Of a stretch of 64,000 nucleotides of DNA, positions 27,261 through 36,709 are shown piece after piece. Location of the stretch: contig NZ_JAHKQI010000008.1 of the NCBI RefSeq assembly GCF_018860975.1, positions 783,635-847,634 on the forward strand. The letters are read 5' to 3'. Under the pieces are notes generated by a model, which did no database searches, was not told the origin of the DNA, and worked only from the letters and a program-made list of their open reading frames with translations. Every line of letters starts with the position of its first letter. The stretch's first letter is position 1. This DNA comes from Lentibacter algarum. Lineage in GTDB: Bacteria; Pseudomonadota; Alphaproteobacteria; Rhodobacterales; Rhodobacteraceae. Made by a program: the position numbers and the translations under genes.

Positions 27261-28313
27261 ATGTTTGATACGGTATCGGAAAGCACACTCATGATGCTCG
27301 CCGGTCTGTTCGGCGGCGTTCTTCTGGGCCTCGCCGCCCGCCTCGGGCGGTTTTGCACTTTGGGCGCAATTGAAGATTTCCTCTATGGGAACAGCGGCTT
27401 ACGGTTGCGCATGTGGTGGCTGGCGATCGGCGTTGCTGTGCTTGGCACTTATGGGCTCGGTGCTGCGGGCATGGTGAACATCGAGCAAAGCATTTACCTC
27501 TCGATCCGCTGGATGCCGCTGGCCTCGGTGCTTGGCGGCTTGATGTTTGGCTACGGGATGGCCCTTGCCGGCAACTGCGGTTTTGGCGCGCTTGCGCGGC
27601 TTGGCGGCGGAGATATGCGCGCTTTTGTTTTGGTTCTGGTGATGGGCGTGAGCGCTTATGCCGTGCTCTCCGGGCCGTTGGCAGGCCTGCGTGTCTTGGT
27701 GTTCGAACAGGTTGACACCACGACGCCGCAGGGCTTTGCGCAAGCGTTGTCAGGGTTTGCGGGGCTGAGCGCATCTACGCTTGGCATGCTCGTCGGCGGG
27801 TTGATAATCCTGCTGACGCTCGCCTCACCGGACTTGCGCTCCAAACCTAGCAGCGCCTTTTGGGGGGGGATTGTCGGTGTCGCAATCGTTTCGGGCTGGG
27901 CGGCGAGCGGTTACATTTCCCAGAACGGCTTTGAGGCCATCTCCCCTGTCTCACACAGTTTCTCTGCACCGATCGGTGAAGCTCTGGTCTATACCATGAC
28001 CGCTTCCGCCCGCGCACCGACATTTGCTGTTGGCTCAGTCTTTGGCGTGTTGCTTGGGGCCTTTATCGGATCACTGATCAAGGGGCATTTCCGCTGGGAG
28101 GCCTGCGAAGACCCACGCGAACTCAAGCGCCAGATCGCCGGTGCCGCGCTCATGGGGGCCGGGGCTGTTGTCGCGATGGGGTGCACTGTCGGACAAGGGC
28201 TGTCGGGGTTCTCGACGCTCAGCTACTCTGCCCCAGTCACCTTCGCCGCGATTTTTGCCGGTGCCGCTTTTGGCTTGCGGCAACTGATCGTCGGGTTTCA
28301 GCCTGCAGAGTGA
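27261..28313 (+). CDS. soxT: SoxT-like YeeE/YedE membrane transporter
   Basis: A protein of 350 residues with about nine or ten hydrophobic segments. The conserved cysteines of the thiosulfate transporter family are present in GRFCTLGAIEDF (C32), ALAGNCGFGA (C106) and AMGCTVGQGLSG near residue 310; in TsuA-type transporters such cysteines line a thiosulfate relay. The soxS-soxR-soxT order agrees with the arrangement described in other Alphaproteobacteria. It presumably imports thiosulfate or another sulfur species, perhaps to inform SoxR. It is convergent with the DUF1223 gene, three bases away. Confidence 0.87.
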   Translation: MFDTVSESTLMMLAGLFGGVLLGLAARLGRFCTLGAIEDFLYGNSGLRLRMWWLAIGVAVLGTYGLGAAGMVNIEQSIYLSIRWMPLASVLGGLMFGYGMALAGNCGFGALARLGGGDMRAFVLVLVMGVSAYAVLSGPLAGLRVLVFEQVDTTTPQGFAQALSGFAGLSASTLGMLVGGLIILLTLASPDLRSKPSSAFWGGIVGVAIVSGWAASGYISQNGFEAISPVSHSFSAPIGEALVYTMTASARAPTFAVGSVFGVLLGAFIGSLIKGHFRWEACEDPRELKRQIAGAALMGAGAVVAMGCTVGQGLSGFSTLSYSAPVTFAAIFAGAAFGLRQLIVGFQPAE

Positions 28314-28316
28314 AGC

Positions 28317-29021
28317 CTAGTCAACCCGCACACCAGCCAGGATTGGCCCAAAACCCGCGCGCTGAATGATCACAGCGCTTTTCATGTCAGGCGCGCTGCG
28401 CACCGACAGCGAGAGCGGCTTGTGCATGTTCCATTTCCCAACAACTTTAAGCTCATGCACGATATTGGCGTAAGCGATGCTCTTGCCGGTGTTCTCTCCG
28501 CGTTTGATGCGGGTTGTCTCCGACGGCACATAGCGCACCAAAAGCACGGTCGCCTCTCCGGTTTTCACACCCTCCTGCGCTTGGGCCGTAACAAGCAGCT
28601 TGCGCCCGTCTCGTTGGGCGGCGAGCGTCACGGGCGGCTTCGCTGTCTGATAGCGTCTGATCAGCTTGTTCACATCCTGCGCATGGTTGCCGACAACATG
28701 CTCATTGCCCTGAATGATCATCTGCGGCGTATAAACAGAACGGCGCCCAGCAACATGAGCATAGGCACGCTGGCGCTCGGCGTAAGCGGGCGCGCCGAAC
28801 ACGTCTTTCCAGCCGATGTAATCCCAGTAGTCGACATGCAGGCCAAGCGCGATCACATCGTCGCGCGCGGCCAGTTCGGTCAGGTATTTGTCAGCCGGAG
28901 GGCAACTTGAGCAGCCTTGGGAGGTGTAAAGTTCAACCACAATCGCCTGTGTGCTGCCAGCATTTGCATGTGCTGTCAGTCCGGCGAGGAACATCACGGT
29001 CAAGGCTAGGCTGCGCCACAT
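28317..29021 (-). CDS. DUF1223 secreted thioredoxin-like protein
   Basis: A protein of 234 residues. A signal peptide (residues about 1-22, ANA) precedes VELYTSQGCSSCPPADKYL, the DUF1223 hallmark with a CxxC in a thioredoxin-like fold, then HVDYWDYIGWKDVFG and YTPQMIIQG with the cis-proline-like TP. A redox role in the periplasm is plausible but unproven. The start at 29021 was chosen because the hydrophobic signal begins there. Its position directly after soxT on the opposite strand may be coincidental. Confidence 0.88.
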   Translation of the reverse strand: MWRSLALTVMFLAGLTAHANAGSTQAIVVELYTSQGCSSCPPADKYLTELAARDDVIALGLHVDYWDYIGWKDVFGAPAYAERQRAYAHVAGRRSVYTPQMIIQGNEHVVGNHAQDVNKLIRRYQTAKPPVTLAAQRDGRKLLVTAQAQEGVKTGEATVLLVRYVPSETTRIKRGENTGKSIAYANIVHELKVVGKWNMHKPLSLSVRSAPDMKSAVIIQRAGFGPILAGVRVD

Positions 29022-29129
29022 AGGTTGTCTCCGATCAAATGTCTTACACCCTCCTAGCGCGATGGCTCTGCAATAACCAATCAAGGTTTTGCGAGGGATA
29101 CGTGAGATTTGTTTCAACCGCAGCGACAC

Positions 29130-29161
29130 AAAAAAGCCGGCCTCGCTTGTGAGCCCGGCTT
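29130..29161 (-). terminator. Rho-independent terminator of the FKBP gene
   Basis: On the - strand AAGCCGG (29155-29161) pairs with CCGGCTT (29134-29140), and the A-run at 29130-29135 on + gives the U-tail. It begins about 20 bases after the stop codon of the FKBP gene. Confidence 0.82.
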
Positions 29162-29182
29162 AAGCTTGCGTTGTTTCGCACC

Positions 29183-29611
29183 TTAGCTGATCGAGACAAG
29201 CTCGATATCAAAAGTCAGGTCTTTGCCTGCCAGCGGGTGATTGGCGTCTAGCACCACTGTGTCGTCGTTCACCTCGACAATTGTCAGAGGCATAACTTCA
29301 CCGCGCTCGTTTTTGGCTTGCAGCTGCACGCCGACCTCCATCGGGATTTCGTCAGGAAGCTCGGAGCGCGGCACAGTCTGGCGGGCTTCTTCATGCACGG
29401 GGCCATAGGCCTGCTCACTGTCGATCTCGACTTTCTTTTTGTCGCCGGTCTTCATGCCTGGCAGCGCCACGTCAAGACCGGGGATGATCATCCCTGACCC
29501 GACTTCAAACTCAAGCGGATCGCGGCCTTCGCTAGAGTCAAACACCGTGCCGTCGGCCAATGTGCCTGTGTAATGAATACTTACGGTATCGCCCGATTTG
29601 ACTTCGCTCAT
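29183..29611 (-). CDS. FKBP-type peptidyl-prolyl isomerase, SlyD/FkpB-like
   Basis: A protein of 142 residues. The FKBP half-domain VSIHYTGTLADGTVFDSS is interrupted by the insert-in-flap domain (about residues 70-125, EEARQTVPRSELP), and the chain ends with DANHPLAGKDLTFDIELVSI, the SlyD signature. The enzyme catalyses cis-trans isomerisation of prolyl bonds and acts as a cytoplasmic chaperone. The histidine-rich nickel-binding tail of E. coli SlyD is absent, so a role in nickel delivery is not supported. It is a single-gene transcript. Confidence 0.92.
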   Translation of the reverse strand: MSEVKSGDTVSIHYTGTLADGTVFDSSEGRDPLEFEVGSGMIIPGLDVALPGMKTGDKKKVEIDSEQAYGPVHEEARQTVPRSELPDEIPMEVGVQLQAKNERGEVMPLTIVEVNDDTVVLDANHPLAGKDLTFDIELVSIS

Positions 29612-29646
29612 AAAAATGTCCTGTTCTGTTGGAAAGTTGCTTTACG

Positions 29647-29672
29647 AACCTGCACTACCAGCGCAGGTTTTG
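29647..29672. other. Hairpin in the leader between FKBP and HAD genes
   Basis: The perfect 7-bp inverted repeat AACCTGC (29647-29653) and GCAGGTT (29663-29669) has a 9-base loop and is followed by TT on the + strand. No gene on + precedes it, so it would lie in the HAD leader transcript or be a remnant terminator. The rest of 29612-29783 shows nothing recognisable. Confidence 0.35.
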
Positions 29673-29783
29673 GATCGCCCAAGACCCTACGCAGGCTCTT
29701 TCCAGAATGCAAACCGATCACCGCTGTTGACCTTTGGCGCGCTGCAAGACAAGCTTGCGTCAGTCACTTTTGGGGAAGCGATA

Positions 29784-30476
29784 ATGCCAATCACCACCTG
29801 CGTATTTGATGCCTACGGCACACTATTTGACGTTTCAGCAGCCGCGCGAGAAGCTGCCAGCGAACCCGCCTTTCCGGCGCTTGAGGGCAATTGGCAAGCG
29901 CTGGCTATGCATTGGCGCGACAGACAGTTGCAATACACTTGGCTGCGCGCCGTCACCGGTGATCACTGTGATTTCTGGCAAGTTACCCAAGACGGGCTTG
30001 ATTGGGCGCTTGAAGCTTGCGGCCTGGCGGGCGACGCGGCTTTGCGCGAGCGGCTGTTGCAGCTCTACTTCGAGTTGTCGGCCTACCCCGAAGTGCCCAC
30101 AATGCTGAGCGCCTTGAAAAGCAAGGGGTTAACCACCGCGATTCTCTCTAACGGCTCCCCTGCGATGCTTGAAGGCGCGGTCGGCTCGGCGGGTTTGACA
30201 GACTTGCTGGATGCGAACCTGTCTGTTGAAAGCGTCGGCGTGTTCAAGCCCTCCGCCAAAGTCTACAACCTTGTTGAAACCGAGCTGAACGTCAGCAAAA
30301 GCGAAGTGCTGTTCGTGTCTTCAAACGGCTGGGACGCAGGCTGTGCTGCGGCTTACGGCTTTCGTACCGCGTGGGTGAACCGGCTCGGCCTGCCGGTTGA
30401 CCGCCTGCCCGGCACACCGCACCACGAGCTGACGGATTTATCGACCTTGCCAAAGTTGATTGCTGCAAATGCCTGA
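29784..30476 (+). CDS. HAD superfamily haloacid dehalogenase, type II
   Basis: A protein of 230 residues. The nucleophile motif is VFDAYGTLFDV (Asp near residue 8), motif II ILSNGSPAM, motif III lysine GVFKPSAKVY, and motif IV SSNGWDAGCAAAYGF. This is the pattern of L-2-haloacid dehalogenases, which replace the alpha halogen of 2-haloalkanoates by hydroxyl. The characteristic SSNGWD segment favours true dehalogenase over phosphatase. The stop overlaps the start of the following alpha/beta hydrolase by eight bases. The ATG at 29784 (MPITTC) follows GGGGAAG. Confidence 0.88.
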   Translation: MPITTCVFDAYGTLFDVSAAAREAASEPAFPALEGNWQALAMHWRDRQLQYTWLRAVTGDHCDFWQVTQDGLDWALEACGLAGDAALRERLLQLYFELSAYPEVPTMLSALKSKGLTTAILSNGSPAMLEGAVGSAGLTDLLDANLSVESVGVFKPSAKVYNLVETELNVSKSEVLFVSSNGWDAGCAAAYGFRTAWVNRLGLPVDRLPGTPHHELTDLSTLPKLIAANA

Positions 30477-31287
30477 GTTTGTAACGTCCGACAAGCTGCG
30501 CTTGTATTTCACCGACGAAGGCGAAGGCACGCCCATTGTCTGCCTTGCGGGGCTGACGCGCACGCACCGCGACTTTGATTTTGTGGCGCCGCACCTTGAA
30601 GGCGTCCGCCTGATCCGGCTTGACTATCGCGGGCGCGGGCGCTCGGATTGGGCCGATCCGGCCAGCTACACGCCGCTCGTTGAGGCAGGTGATGTGCTTG
30701 AACTGCTTGATCACCTCGACATTGGGCAGGCGGGCATTCTTGGCACGTCACGCGGCGGGCTGATCGCCATGACGATCGCCGCAATGGCCCCTGCCCGTTT
30801 GCTTGGTGTTGCGCTCAATGATATCGGGCCGGTGCTCAACCAGGTCGGCCTTGAGCGGATCGGAACGTTCATCGGCAAAAAGCCCTCCCACAAGAGCTAC
30901 GCCGCGCTTCTTGAAGTCTGGCCCGACCTCGCGCAAGGCTTTGACAACGTCCCTCTAAGCCGCTTTCGCGAGGAAATTGTCCGCCTCTATCACGAGACAG
31001 ACGCGGGCCTCGAACTGACATATGACCCGGCTTTGCAACAAGGTGTTCATGCGGCGCTTGAGTCTGATCCGGTTGATCTCTGGCCTTTCTTCAACGCACT
31101 CAAAGGGCTGCCGCTTTGCGCCCTACGCGGGGCCAACTCAAACTTGCTAAGCGCTGAAACCTTCGCTGAAATGCAGACCGCAATTCCACAGATGATCGCG
31201 GCCGAAGTTGCTGATCGCGGGCATGTGCCTTACTTGGACGAACCCGAGGCGCTCGCAGCCCTCAAGCAATGGATTGACCAGCTATGA
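30469..31287 (+). CDS. Alpha/beta hydrolase
   Basis: A protein of 272 residues of the alpha/beta-hydrolase fold. The oxyanion region is IVCLAGLTRTHRDF, the nucleophile elbow is GTSRGG (Ser near residue 97), and the catalytic His is in DRGHVPYLDEPEAL at the C-terminus. Substrates could be esters or lactones; the family is too broad for a prediction. It overlaps the dehalogenase gene and the next dehydratase gene (ATGA), forming a three-gene operon with coupled translation. Confidence 0.88.
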   Translation: MPEFVTSDKLRLYFTDEGEGTPIVCLAGLTRTHRDFDFVAPHLEGVRLIRLDYRGRGRSDWADPASYTPLVEAGDVLELLDHLDIGQAGILGTSRGGLIAMTIAAMAPARLLGVALNDIGPVLNQVGLERIGTFIGKKPSHKSYAALLEVWPDLAQGFDNVPLSRFREEIVRLYHETDAGLELTYDPALQQGVHAALESDPVDLWPFFNALKGLPLCALRGANSNLLSAETFAEMQTAIPQMIAAEVADRGHVPYLDEPEALAALKQWIDQL

Positions 31288-32252
31288 ACATCGAAATGAT
31301 CCGCGCTGCGGCCGCTCGCCTTGAAGGCCACGCGCGCCGCACACCTCTGCTCAACTCGCCGTTTCTGGACGAAATCGCCGGCAAGCCGGTGTTCGTGAAG
31401 GCCGAGTGTTTGCAACATACCGGCTCGTTCAAGTTCCGCGGCGGTTGGTCGGCTCTGACGGGGCTAGACCCAGCCAAACGCACCGGCGGTGTGATCGCTT
31501 TTTCGTCAGGGAACCACGCGCAAGGCGTGGCCTACGCCGCTCAGATGCATGGTGTGCCTGCGGTGATCATCATGCCGTCGGATGCGCCAAAACTAAAGAT
31601 CGAGAACACACGCGCTCTTGGTGCTGAAGTGGTGCTCTATGATCGTGCCTCCGAGGATCGCGACGCACTGGGTGACAAGATTGCGCGGGAGCGTGGGCTG
31701 ACCCTGATCAAGCCTTATGACGAGCCTCTCGTTATCGCTGGACAAGGCACTTGCGGGCTTGAGATCGCAGCAGATGCGCAGGCGCAAGGCGTTGAAAACG
31801 CTGATGTTTATGTCTGCTGTGGCGGCGGCGGGTTGACCTCGGGAATCGCCCTCGCGCTTGAGGCGGACGCGCCCGGCTTTACCGCCCGCCCCTGTGAACC
31901 TGAAGGGTTTGACGATGTTGCAAGATCTCTCAAGTCCGGCAAAATCGAGCACAACGACAAGCTCACCGGCTCGCTTTGTGATGCCATCATCACCCCCGCT
32001 CCGGGCGAGCTGACCTTCCCCATAATGCACCGTTTGTGCGGCGCGGGTGTTGTCGTCAGCGAGGCCGAAGCGCTCAAAGCCGCAGCACTGGCTTATCAGC
32101 GGCTCAAGATCGTGGTTGAACCCGGCGGCGCTGTTGCCCTGGCGGCGGCGCTGTTTCACCCTAACGCAAGCGACGCGCCGAACCTGATCGCTGTGTGCAC
32201 CGGCGGCAATGTCGACGCTGACATCTTCGCGCAGGCTCTCTCAACTTTGTGA
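31284..32252 (+). CDS. PLP-dependent threonine/serine dehydratase-like enzyme
   Basis: A protein of 322 residues of fold type II. The PLP lysine is in TGSFKFRGGWSAL (Lys near residue 52), the substrate loop is SSGNHAQGVAYAA, and the phosphate-binding glycine loop is CCGGGGLTSGIALA. It lacks the C-terminal ACT domain of biosynthetic IlvA, so it is catabolic threonine/serine dehydratase or serine/hydroxyaspartate dehydratase-like. It overlaps the hydrolase gene by four bases, suggesting a shared catabolic pathway for hydroxylated or halogenated small acids. Confidence 0.88.
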   Translation: MNIEMIRAAAARLEGHARRTPLLNSPFLDEIAGKPVFVKAECLQHTGSFKFRGGWSALTGLDPAKRTGGVIAFSSGNHAQGVAYAAQMHGVPAVIIMPSDAPKLKIENTRALGAEVVLYDRASEDRDALGDKIARERGLTLIKPYDEPLVIAGQGTCGLEIAADAQAQGVENADVYVCCGGGGLTSGIALALEADAPGFTARPCEPEGFDDVARSLKSGKIEHNDKLTGSLCDAIITPAPGELTFPIMHRLCGAGVVVSEAEALKAAALAYQRLKIVVEPGGAVALAAALFHPNASDAPNLIAVCTGGNVDADIFAQALSTL

Positions 32253-32324
32253 GCGCGGTGTGAGCGGTTGACACAGCTCACACGGCAGCAGACCATGCCG
32301 CAAACCCTCAACCAAAGGCCCGTC

Positions 32325-33548
32325 ATGACCCGTTTTACCATTGCCTCTTTCAACGTCAAAAACCTGATCGGCGCCAACAAGGAATACTACAAATTCCAAG
32401 AATACACGCCCGAAGAGCACGCTTGGAAGGAAGACTGGCTCGCAGATCAACTGCTGTCGATGGACGCCGATATTGTCTGCTTTCAAGAGATCTTCGAGGA
32501 AGATGCGCTCGCCTCGGTTTTGAGCGAGGTTAACACCCGCTCGGAAGCGCTAAATGCCGCGACAATTCCTGATAAATCAAAACGTTACCATCGCCGCGCC
32601 ATTTTCCGGAAGCTCGGAGTGAGCGGCTATGCTGACGCGAAACTAGCCTTCGCAGCAAACGCCGCTGACACTGGCGAGCCCGGCGAGCGCCGCCCCGGCA
32701 TTGCTGTGGTGTCACGCTTCGGCTTTGCCGAGTCACCAGTGATCATTCAAGATCTGCCCGAACCGCTTGTCATCCCCTTTGCACCCCTGCGCGGGCTTGA
32801 TGCCGGCGAGGCAGGTTTCTTTAGCATCCGGCGCCTGTCACGGCCTATCTTGAAAGTTAAGGTGCCCGTTGGCGAACAGGTTGTCACGGTGTTCAACTGC
32901 CACCTCAAGTCAAAACTCGGCGAATACATCGTGCCTGCCGGCGCTGATTTTGCCCCCGAGCAAGACCTGACGCAATATGACGCGGTCTCGCGCGCCCTTG
33001 GCAGCATGCGCGCCGCGACACGGCGTATGGCTGAAGCTTGGGTTTTGCGCCGCGAGATCGTCGCCGAGCTTGAAGCTGGCAACCCCGTCATGGTGATGGG
33101 CGACTTTAACGATGGCGAACATGCTGTCAGCTCCGAGATCATCGCCGGTGAGGTGCCGTTCAAGAACTACCAATGGATGTTGCGCCACAACGCCAAGCAC
33201 TATGGTGACCGCTACACAGCCGAGGAAAACCTGCAAATTCGCGGTGATGTCGAACGGATGCGCCTGCACTCGGCCGAGAAGCTGTTTGTGAAACAGTCCC
33301 TGCGTGACATGGTTTATACATCGGCCTTCGGCGGGGTTTATGAGTCCATCGACCAGATATTTATGTCGCATCACTTCCTAGCTGACAGTGACGGCCAGAT
33401 CGGTGAAATGGAGTATTTCTCTGTGTTCAATGATCACATTACCGACGGCTCGCACCCCGAAGCACCTTACAACAAATTGGCCTCTGATCATGGCCAGATC
33501 ATCGCACATATCCACATGAACGATGGCAACGATAGCTCTGAATATTAA
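32325..33548 (+). CDS. Endonuclease/exonuclease/phosphatase family protein
   Basis: A protein of 407 residues. The fold motifs are TIASFNVKNLI at the N-terminus, the metal-binding glutamate in IVCFQEIF, GDFNDGEHA in the middle and the terminal ASDHGQIIAHI, whose Asp-His pair completes the active site. Members cut nucleic acids or remove phosphates from small substrates; specificity is unknown. No signal peptide is visible, so it should be cytoplasmic. The start at 32325 (MTRFTIASFN) is preferred over upstream ATGs because conservation begins there. Confidence 0.85.
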   Translation: MTRFTIASFNVKNLIGANKEYYKFQEYTPEEHAWKEDWLADQLLSMDADIVCFQEIFEEDALASVLSEVNTRSEALNAATIPDKSKRYHRRAIFRKLGVSGYADAKLAFAANAADTGEPGERRPGIAVVSRFGFAESPVIIQDLPEPLVIPFAPLRGLDAGEAGFFSIRRLSRPILKVKVPVGEQVVTVFNCHLKSKLGEYIVPAGADFAPEQDLTQYDAVSRALGSMRAATRRMAEAWVLRREIVAELEAGNPVMVMGDFNDGEHAVSSEIIAGEVPFKNYQWMLRHNAKHYGDRYTAEENLQIRGDVERMRLHSAEKLFVKQSLRDMVYTSAFGGVYESIDQIFMSHHFLADSDGQIGEMEYFSVFNDHITDGSHPEAPYNKLASDHGQIIAHIHMNDGNDSSEY

Positions 33549-33563
33549 GAGAAAAATAAAGTT

Positions 33564-34352
33564 ATGCACATAGCAAATCTTAACAACGCAATGCTGCACT
33601 ATCGCGTTGACGGGCCTGACAACGGCGCGCCTCTGGTGTTTGCCAACTCGCTTGGAACCGACCTTCGCATTTGGGACGCGGTCGTGGCGAGTTTACCCGC
33701 AGGTTTGCGCATTATCCGCTATGACAAACGCGGGCACGGGCTGTCGGAGGCCCCGCCTTCCCCCTACAAAATGGGCACGCTTGTGGGCGATGCCGAGCAG
33801 TTGCTTGATCACCTTGGCGTCAAAGACTGTGTGTTTATCGGCCTGTCGATTGGCGGGTTGATCGCACAAGGGCTTGCTGCCAAGCGGCTTGATCTGATGC
33901 GCGCTATGGTGCTGTCAAACACCGCCGCCAAGATCGGCACCCGCGACATGTGGAACGCGCGGATCGCGGCGATAGAGACCGGCGGCATCAAGTCCATTTC
34001 TTCCGCAACAATGGAGCGTTGGTTTTCCAAACCCTTCCGCCAGACCAGTGATATGCTTGCTTGGCAGCACATGATGGAACGGCAGCCACAAGACGGATAT
34101 ATCGGCTGTTGTGCGGCTATTGCCGGCACCGACTTTATCACGCCAACTTCAGGCCTGCGCCTGCCGACACTGGCCATTGCCGGCAGTGAAGACGGGGCGA
34201 CCCCGCCCGATCTGGTGCGCGAAACCGCAGAGCTCATTCCTGGATCGCGCTTTGAGTTGATGCGCAATGCCGGACACCTTCCCTGTATCGAACAGCCGGA
34301 GGCCTACGCCCGGATTTTGACGAGCTTCCTACGCGACATCGGGCATTTTTAA
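33564..34352 (+). CDS. pcaD: 3-oxoadipate enol-lactonase-like alpha/beta hydrolase
   Basis: A protein of 262 residues. The strand LVFANSLGTDLRIWD with the oxyanion residue, the arginine-containing RIIRYDKRGHGLSE, the nucleophile elbow FIGLSIGGLIAQG (Ser near residue 92) and the catalytic His in MRNAGHLPCIEQPE give the PcaD pattern. PcaD opens the enol-lactone in the protocatechuate branch of the beta-ketoadipate pathway. No other pca gene is in the window, so the specific name is a best guess rather than proven by context. Confidence 0.75.
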   Translation: MHIANLNNAMLHYRVDGPDNGAPLVFANSLGTDLRIWDAVVASLPAGLRIIRYDKRGHGLSEAPPSPYKMGTLVGDAEQLLDHLGVKDCVFIGLSIGGLIAQGLAAKRLDLMRAMVLSNTAAKIGTRDMWNARIAAIETGGIKSISSATMERWFSKPFRQTSDMLAWQHMMERQPQDGYIGCCAAIAGTDFITPTSGLRLPTLAIAGSEDGATPPDLVRETAELIPGSRFELMRNAGHLPCIEQPEAYARILTSFLRDIGHF

Positions 34353-34359
34353 GCGCAGC

Positions 34360-36510
34360 TTAGTGGCCCTTTGCCCGCGCGGCCTTCAACTCGCGCCGAC
34401 GCGCATGCAAAACGGGCTCGGTGTAGCCCGACGGTTGTGAGCGCCCCTTGAAAACCAGATCACAAGCGGCCTGAAAGGCGAGCCCTGTATAGCTTGGCGA
34501 CATTGGCTCATAGAGCGGATCATCGGCATTTTGAGCATCAACAACTTCAGCCATTTTGCGCAGAGCGGCCATCACATCTTGGGCATTAACAACGTCGTGA
34601 TGAAGCCAGTTGGCTACATGTTGCGCAGAAATCCGGCAGGTCGCGCGGTCTTCCATCAAGCCTATGTCATTGATATCAGGAACCTTTGAGCAGCCGACGC
34701 CCTGATCAACCCAGCGCACCACATAGCCGAGGATGCCCTGCAAGTTGTTTTGCACTTCGCGGCTGATCTCATCCTTTGACCAAGCAGACTCCGCCAGCGG
34801 TATCTCGAGCAATCCGTCAACTCGCGCGCGCCGTCCGCCTGCTTTAAGCTGATCTTGCACCGAAAATACATCAACCGCGTGATAGTGCAGTGCATGCAGT
34901 GTCGCCGCTGTTGGCGAAGGAACCCAAGCGCAATTCGCGCCTGCTTTCGGATGTACGATTTTTTGCTCGAGCATCAAAGCCATCTGGTCAGGTATCGCCC
35001 ACATGCCCTTGCCGATCTGCGCTTTGCCCGAAAGCCCGCATTCAAGGCCGATGTCGACATTAAGCGCCTCATAGGCTTCGATCCAGCCCTTGCCTTTGAT
35101 CTCGTCTTTGCGCGCAAATGCCCCTGCTTCCATCGAGGTGTGTATCTCGTCACCGGTGCGATCAAGAAAACCGGTGTTGATGAAAGCCACCCGCGCTTTG
35201 GCAGCGCGAATGCACTCCTTGAGGTTCACAGACGTGCGGCGCTCTTCATCCATGATGCCAATTTTGACAGTGTTTGCAGGCAAGCCGAGCAAGCCTTCGA
35301 CGGCTGTAAAGATCTCATTGGTAAAGGCAACTTCTTCAGGCCCGTGCATCTTGGGTTTTACAATGTAAACAGAGCCATGCACCGAATTTCCGCTCTCACG
35401 CTTAAGGTCATGCATGGCGATCATCACGGTCATCGCGGCGTCCATAAGGCCCTCAAATATCTCGCTGCCATCGGGCATCAGGATTGCTGGATTGGTCATC
35501 AGATGCCCGACATTGCGCACCCACATGAGCGCGCGGCCTTTGAGCACCAGCGCGCTGCCGTCGGGCGCGGTAAAGCTGCGGTCGTCTGCAAGGCGGCGGG
35601 TGGTTTCGCGCCCGCCCTTGCTGATCACCTCTTGCAAGTCACCCTTCATCAACCCCAGCCAATTGCTATAGGCCTGCGCCTTGTCTTCACCGTCAACGCA
35701 GGCAACGCTGTCTTCACAATCCATGATCGCCGAGAGCGCGCTTTCAAGCCGAACATCGGCCAGATGAGCTTGGTCGTCGCGGCCAATAGCGTGTGAAGCG
35801 TCAAACACCAACTCGACATGCAAGCCATTGTTAACAAACAAAATGCTATCAGGCGCGGCTGTGTCGCCACGGTAGCCGGCAAATTGCGCAGGCTGTTCAA
35901 GCGGTTGCCCGTTCACAAGCAGCGCGCCGTTTTGCACCTGATATCCGGTCGCCTCGGCATGGCTGCTGCCGTTCACCGGAAATGTTTCATCAAGAAATGC
36001 GCGCGCACGCTCCACCACACGTTTGCCGCGCTCTTTATCAAACCCGCCGCTCGGCTGTGGGCCTTCCAAGGCATCAGTGCCATAGAGCACGTCATAGAGG
36101 CTCCCCCACCGGGCATTGGCCGCATTCAGCGCATAGCGCGCGTTGGTGATCGGAACCACAAGCTGCGGGCCGGGTGTTGACGCGATCTCGGGGTCGACAT
36201 TTTCTGTCTCGATCTCGAAGGCCTCTCCCTCGGGCAGCAAGTAACCTATCCCCATCAGGAATGCCTTGTAAGCCTCTGCATCATGGGGCTTTTCGCGGTT
36301 GTCCACATGCCAATCGTCAATTTTTTGTTGCAGGTTTTCGCGCTTCGCCAACAGTGCTTTGTTTTTCGGCGTGAGCTTTTCCAGCATTGCTGCAAAGCCG
36401 CTCCAGAATACGTCGGCCTCGATACCGGTGCCGGGCAGCACAGCCTCTTCCACCAAGCGCAGAATATGCGTGTCAACTTGCAGGTTGGCTCTTGTTTCGC
36501 GGGCTGTCAT
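34360..36510 (-). CDS. glcB: Malate synthase G
   Basis: A protein of 716 residues, normal for the large monomeric isoform. It condenses glyoxylate with acetyl-CoA. Motifs include [11 protein letters not shown] with an active-site arginine region, [13 protein letters not shown], and the catalytic aspartate segment [22 protein letters not shown] is near the C-terminus. The start at 36510 follows AGGAGAG at about seven bases; an upstream start would add 31 residues without similarity. No isocitrate lyase gene is present, compatible with organisms that make glyoxylate through the ethylmalonyl-CoA pathway. It is divergent from pepN. Confidence 0.96.
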   Translation of the reverse strand: MTARETRANLQVDTHILRLVEEAVLPGTGIEADVFWSGFAAMLEKLTPKNKALLAKRENLQQKIDDWHVDNREKPHDAEAYKAFLMGIGYLLPEGEAFEIETENVDPEIASTPGPQLVVPITNARYALNAANARWGSLYDVLYGTDALEGPQPSGGFDKERGKRVVERARAFLDETFPVNGSSHAEATGYQVQNGALLVNGQPLEQPAQFAGYRGDTAAPDSILFVNNGLHVELVFDASHAIGRDDQAHLADVRLESALSAIMDCEDSVACVDGEDKAQAYSNWLGLMKGDLQEVISKGGRETTRRLADDRSFTAPDGSALVLKGRALMWVRNVGHLMTNPAILMPDGSEIFEGLMDAAMTVMIAMHDLKRESGNSVHGSVYIVKPKMHGPEEVAFTNEIFTAVEGLLGLPANTVKIGIMDEERRTSVNLKECIRAAKARVAFINTGFLDRTGDEIHTSMEAGAFARKDEIKGKGWIEAYEALNVDIGLECGLSGKAQIGKGMWAIPDQMALMLEQKIVHPKAGANCAWVPSPTAATLHALHYHAVDVFSVQDQLKAGGRRARVDGLLEIPLAESAWSKDEISREVQNNLQGILGYVVRWVDQGVGCSKVPDINDIGLMEDRATCRISAQHVANWLHHDVVNAQDVMAALRKMAEVVDAQNADDPLYEPMSPSYTGLAFQAACDLVFKGRSQPSGYTEPVLHARRRELKAARAKGH

Positions 36511-36709
36511 GACGCTCTCCTTGGCTGTTGTTCGAGTTTTAGGGACAAAGTTTCCTATAGGCAACAAAACCAGACAGGTGAGTTTGACGAAAGATTTTAT
36601 CAAATAACCTTATAATGCCCTCGCCTTCTTCAAATCTAAGCAAATACCTCCCTTGAAGGCCGTAGCTCAGGCGCATACCGTCAGCTCAAACACCACGCCG
36701 GAGAGCCAG

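Noticed and set aside
36662-36680. GTAGCTCAG followed by GCGCATACC, resembling a tRNA D-arm
   Set aside because: No anticodon arm, T-arm with TTCGA or acceptor stem pairs with it; it is the upstream region of pepN.
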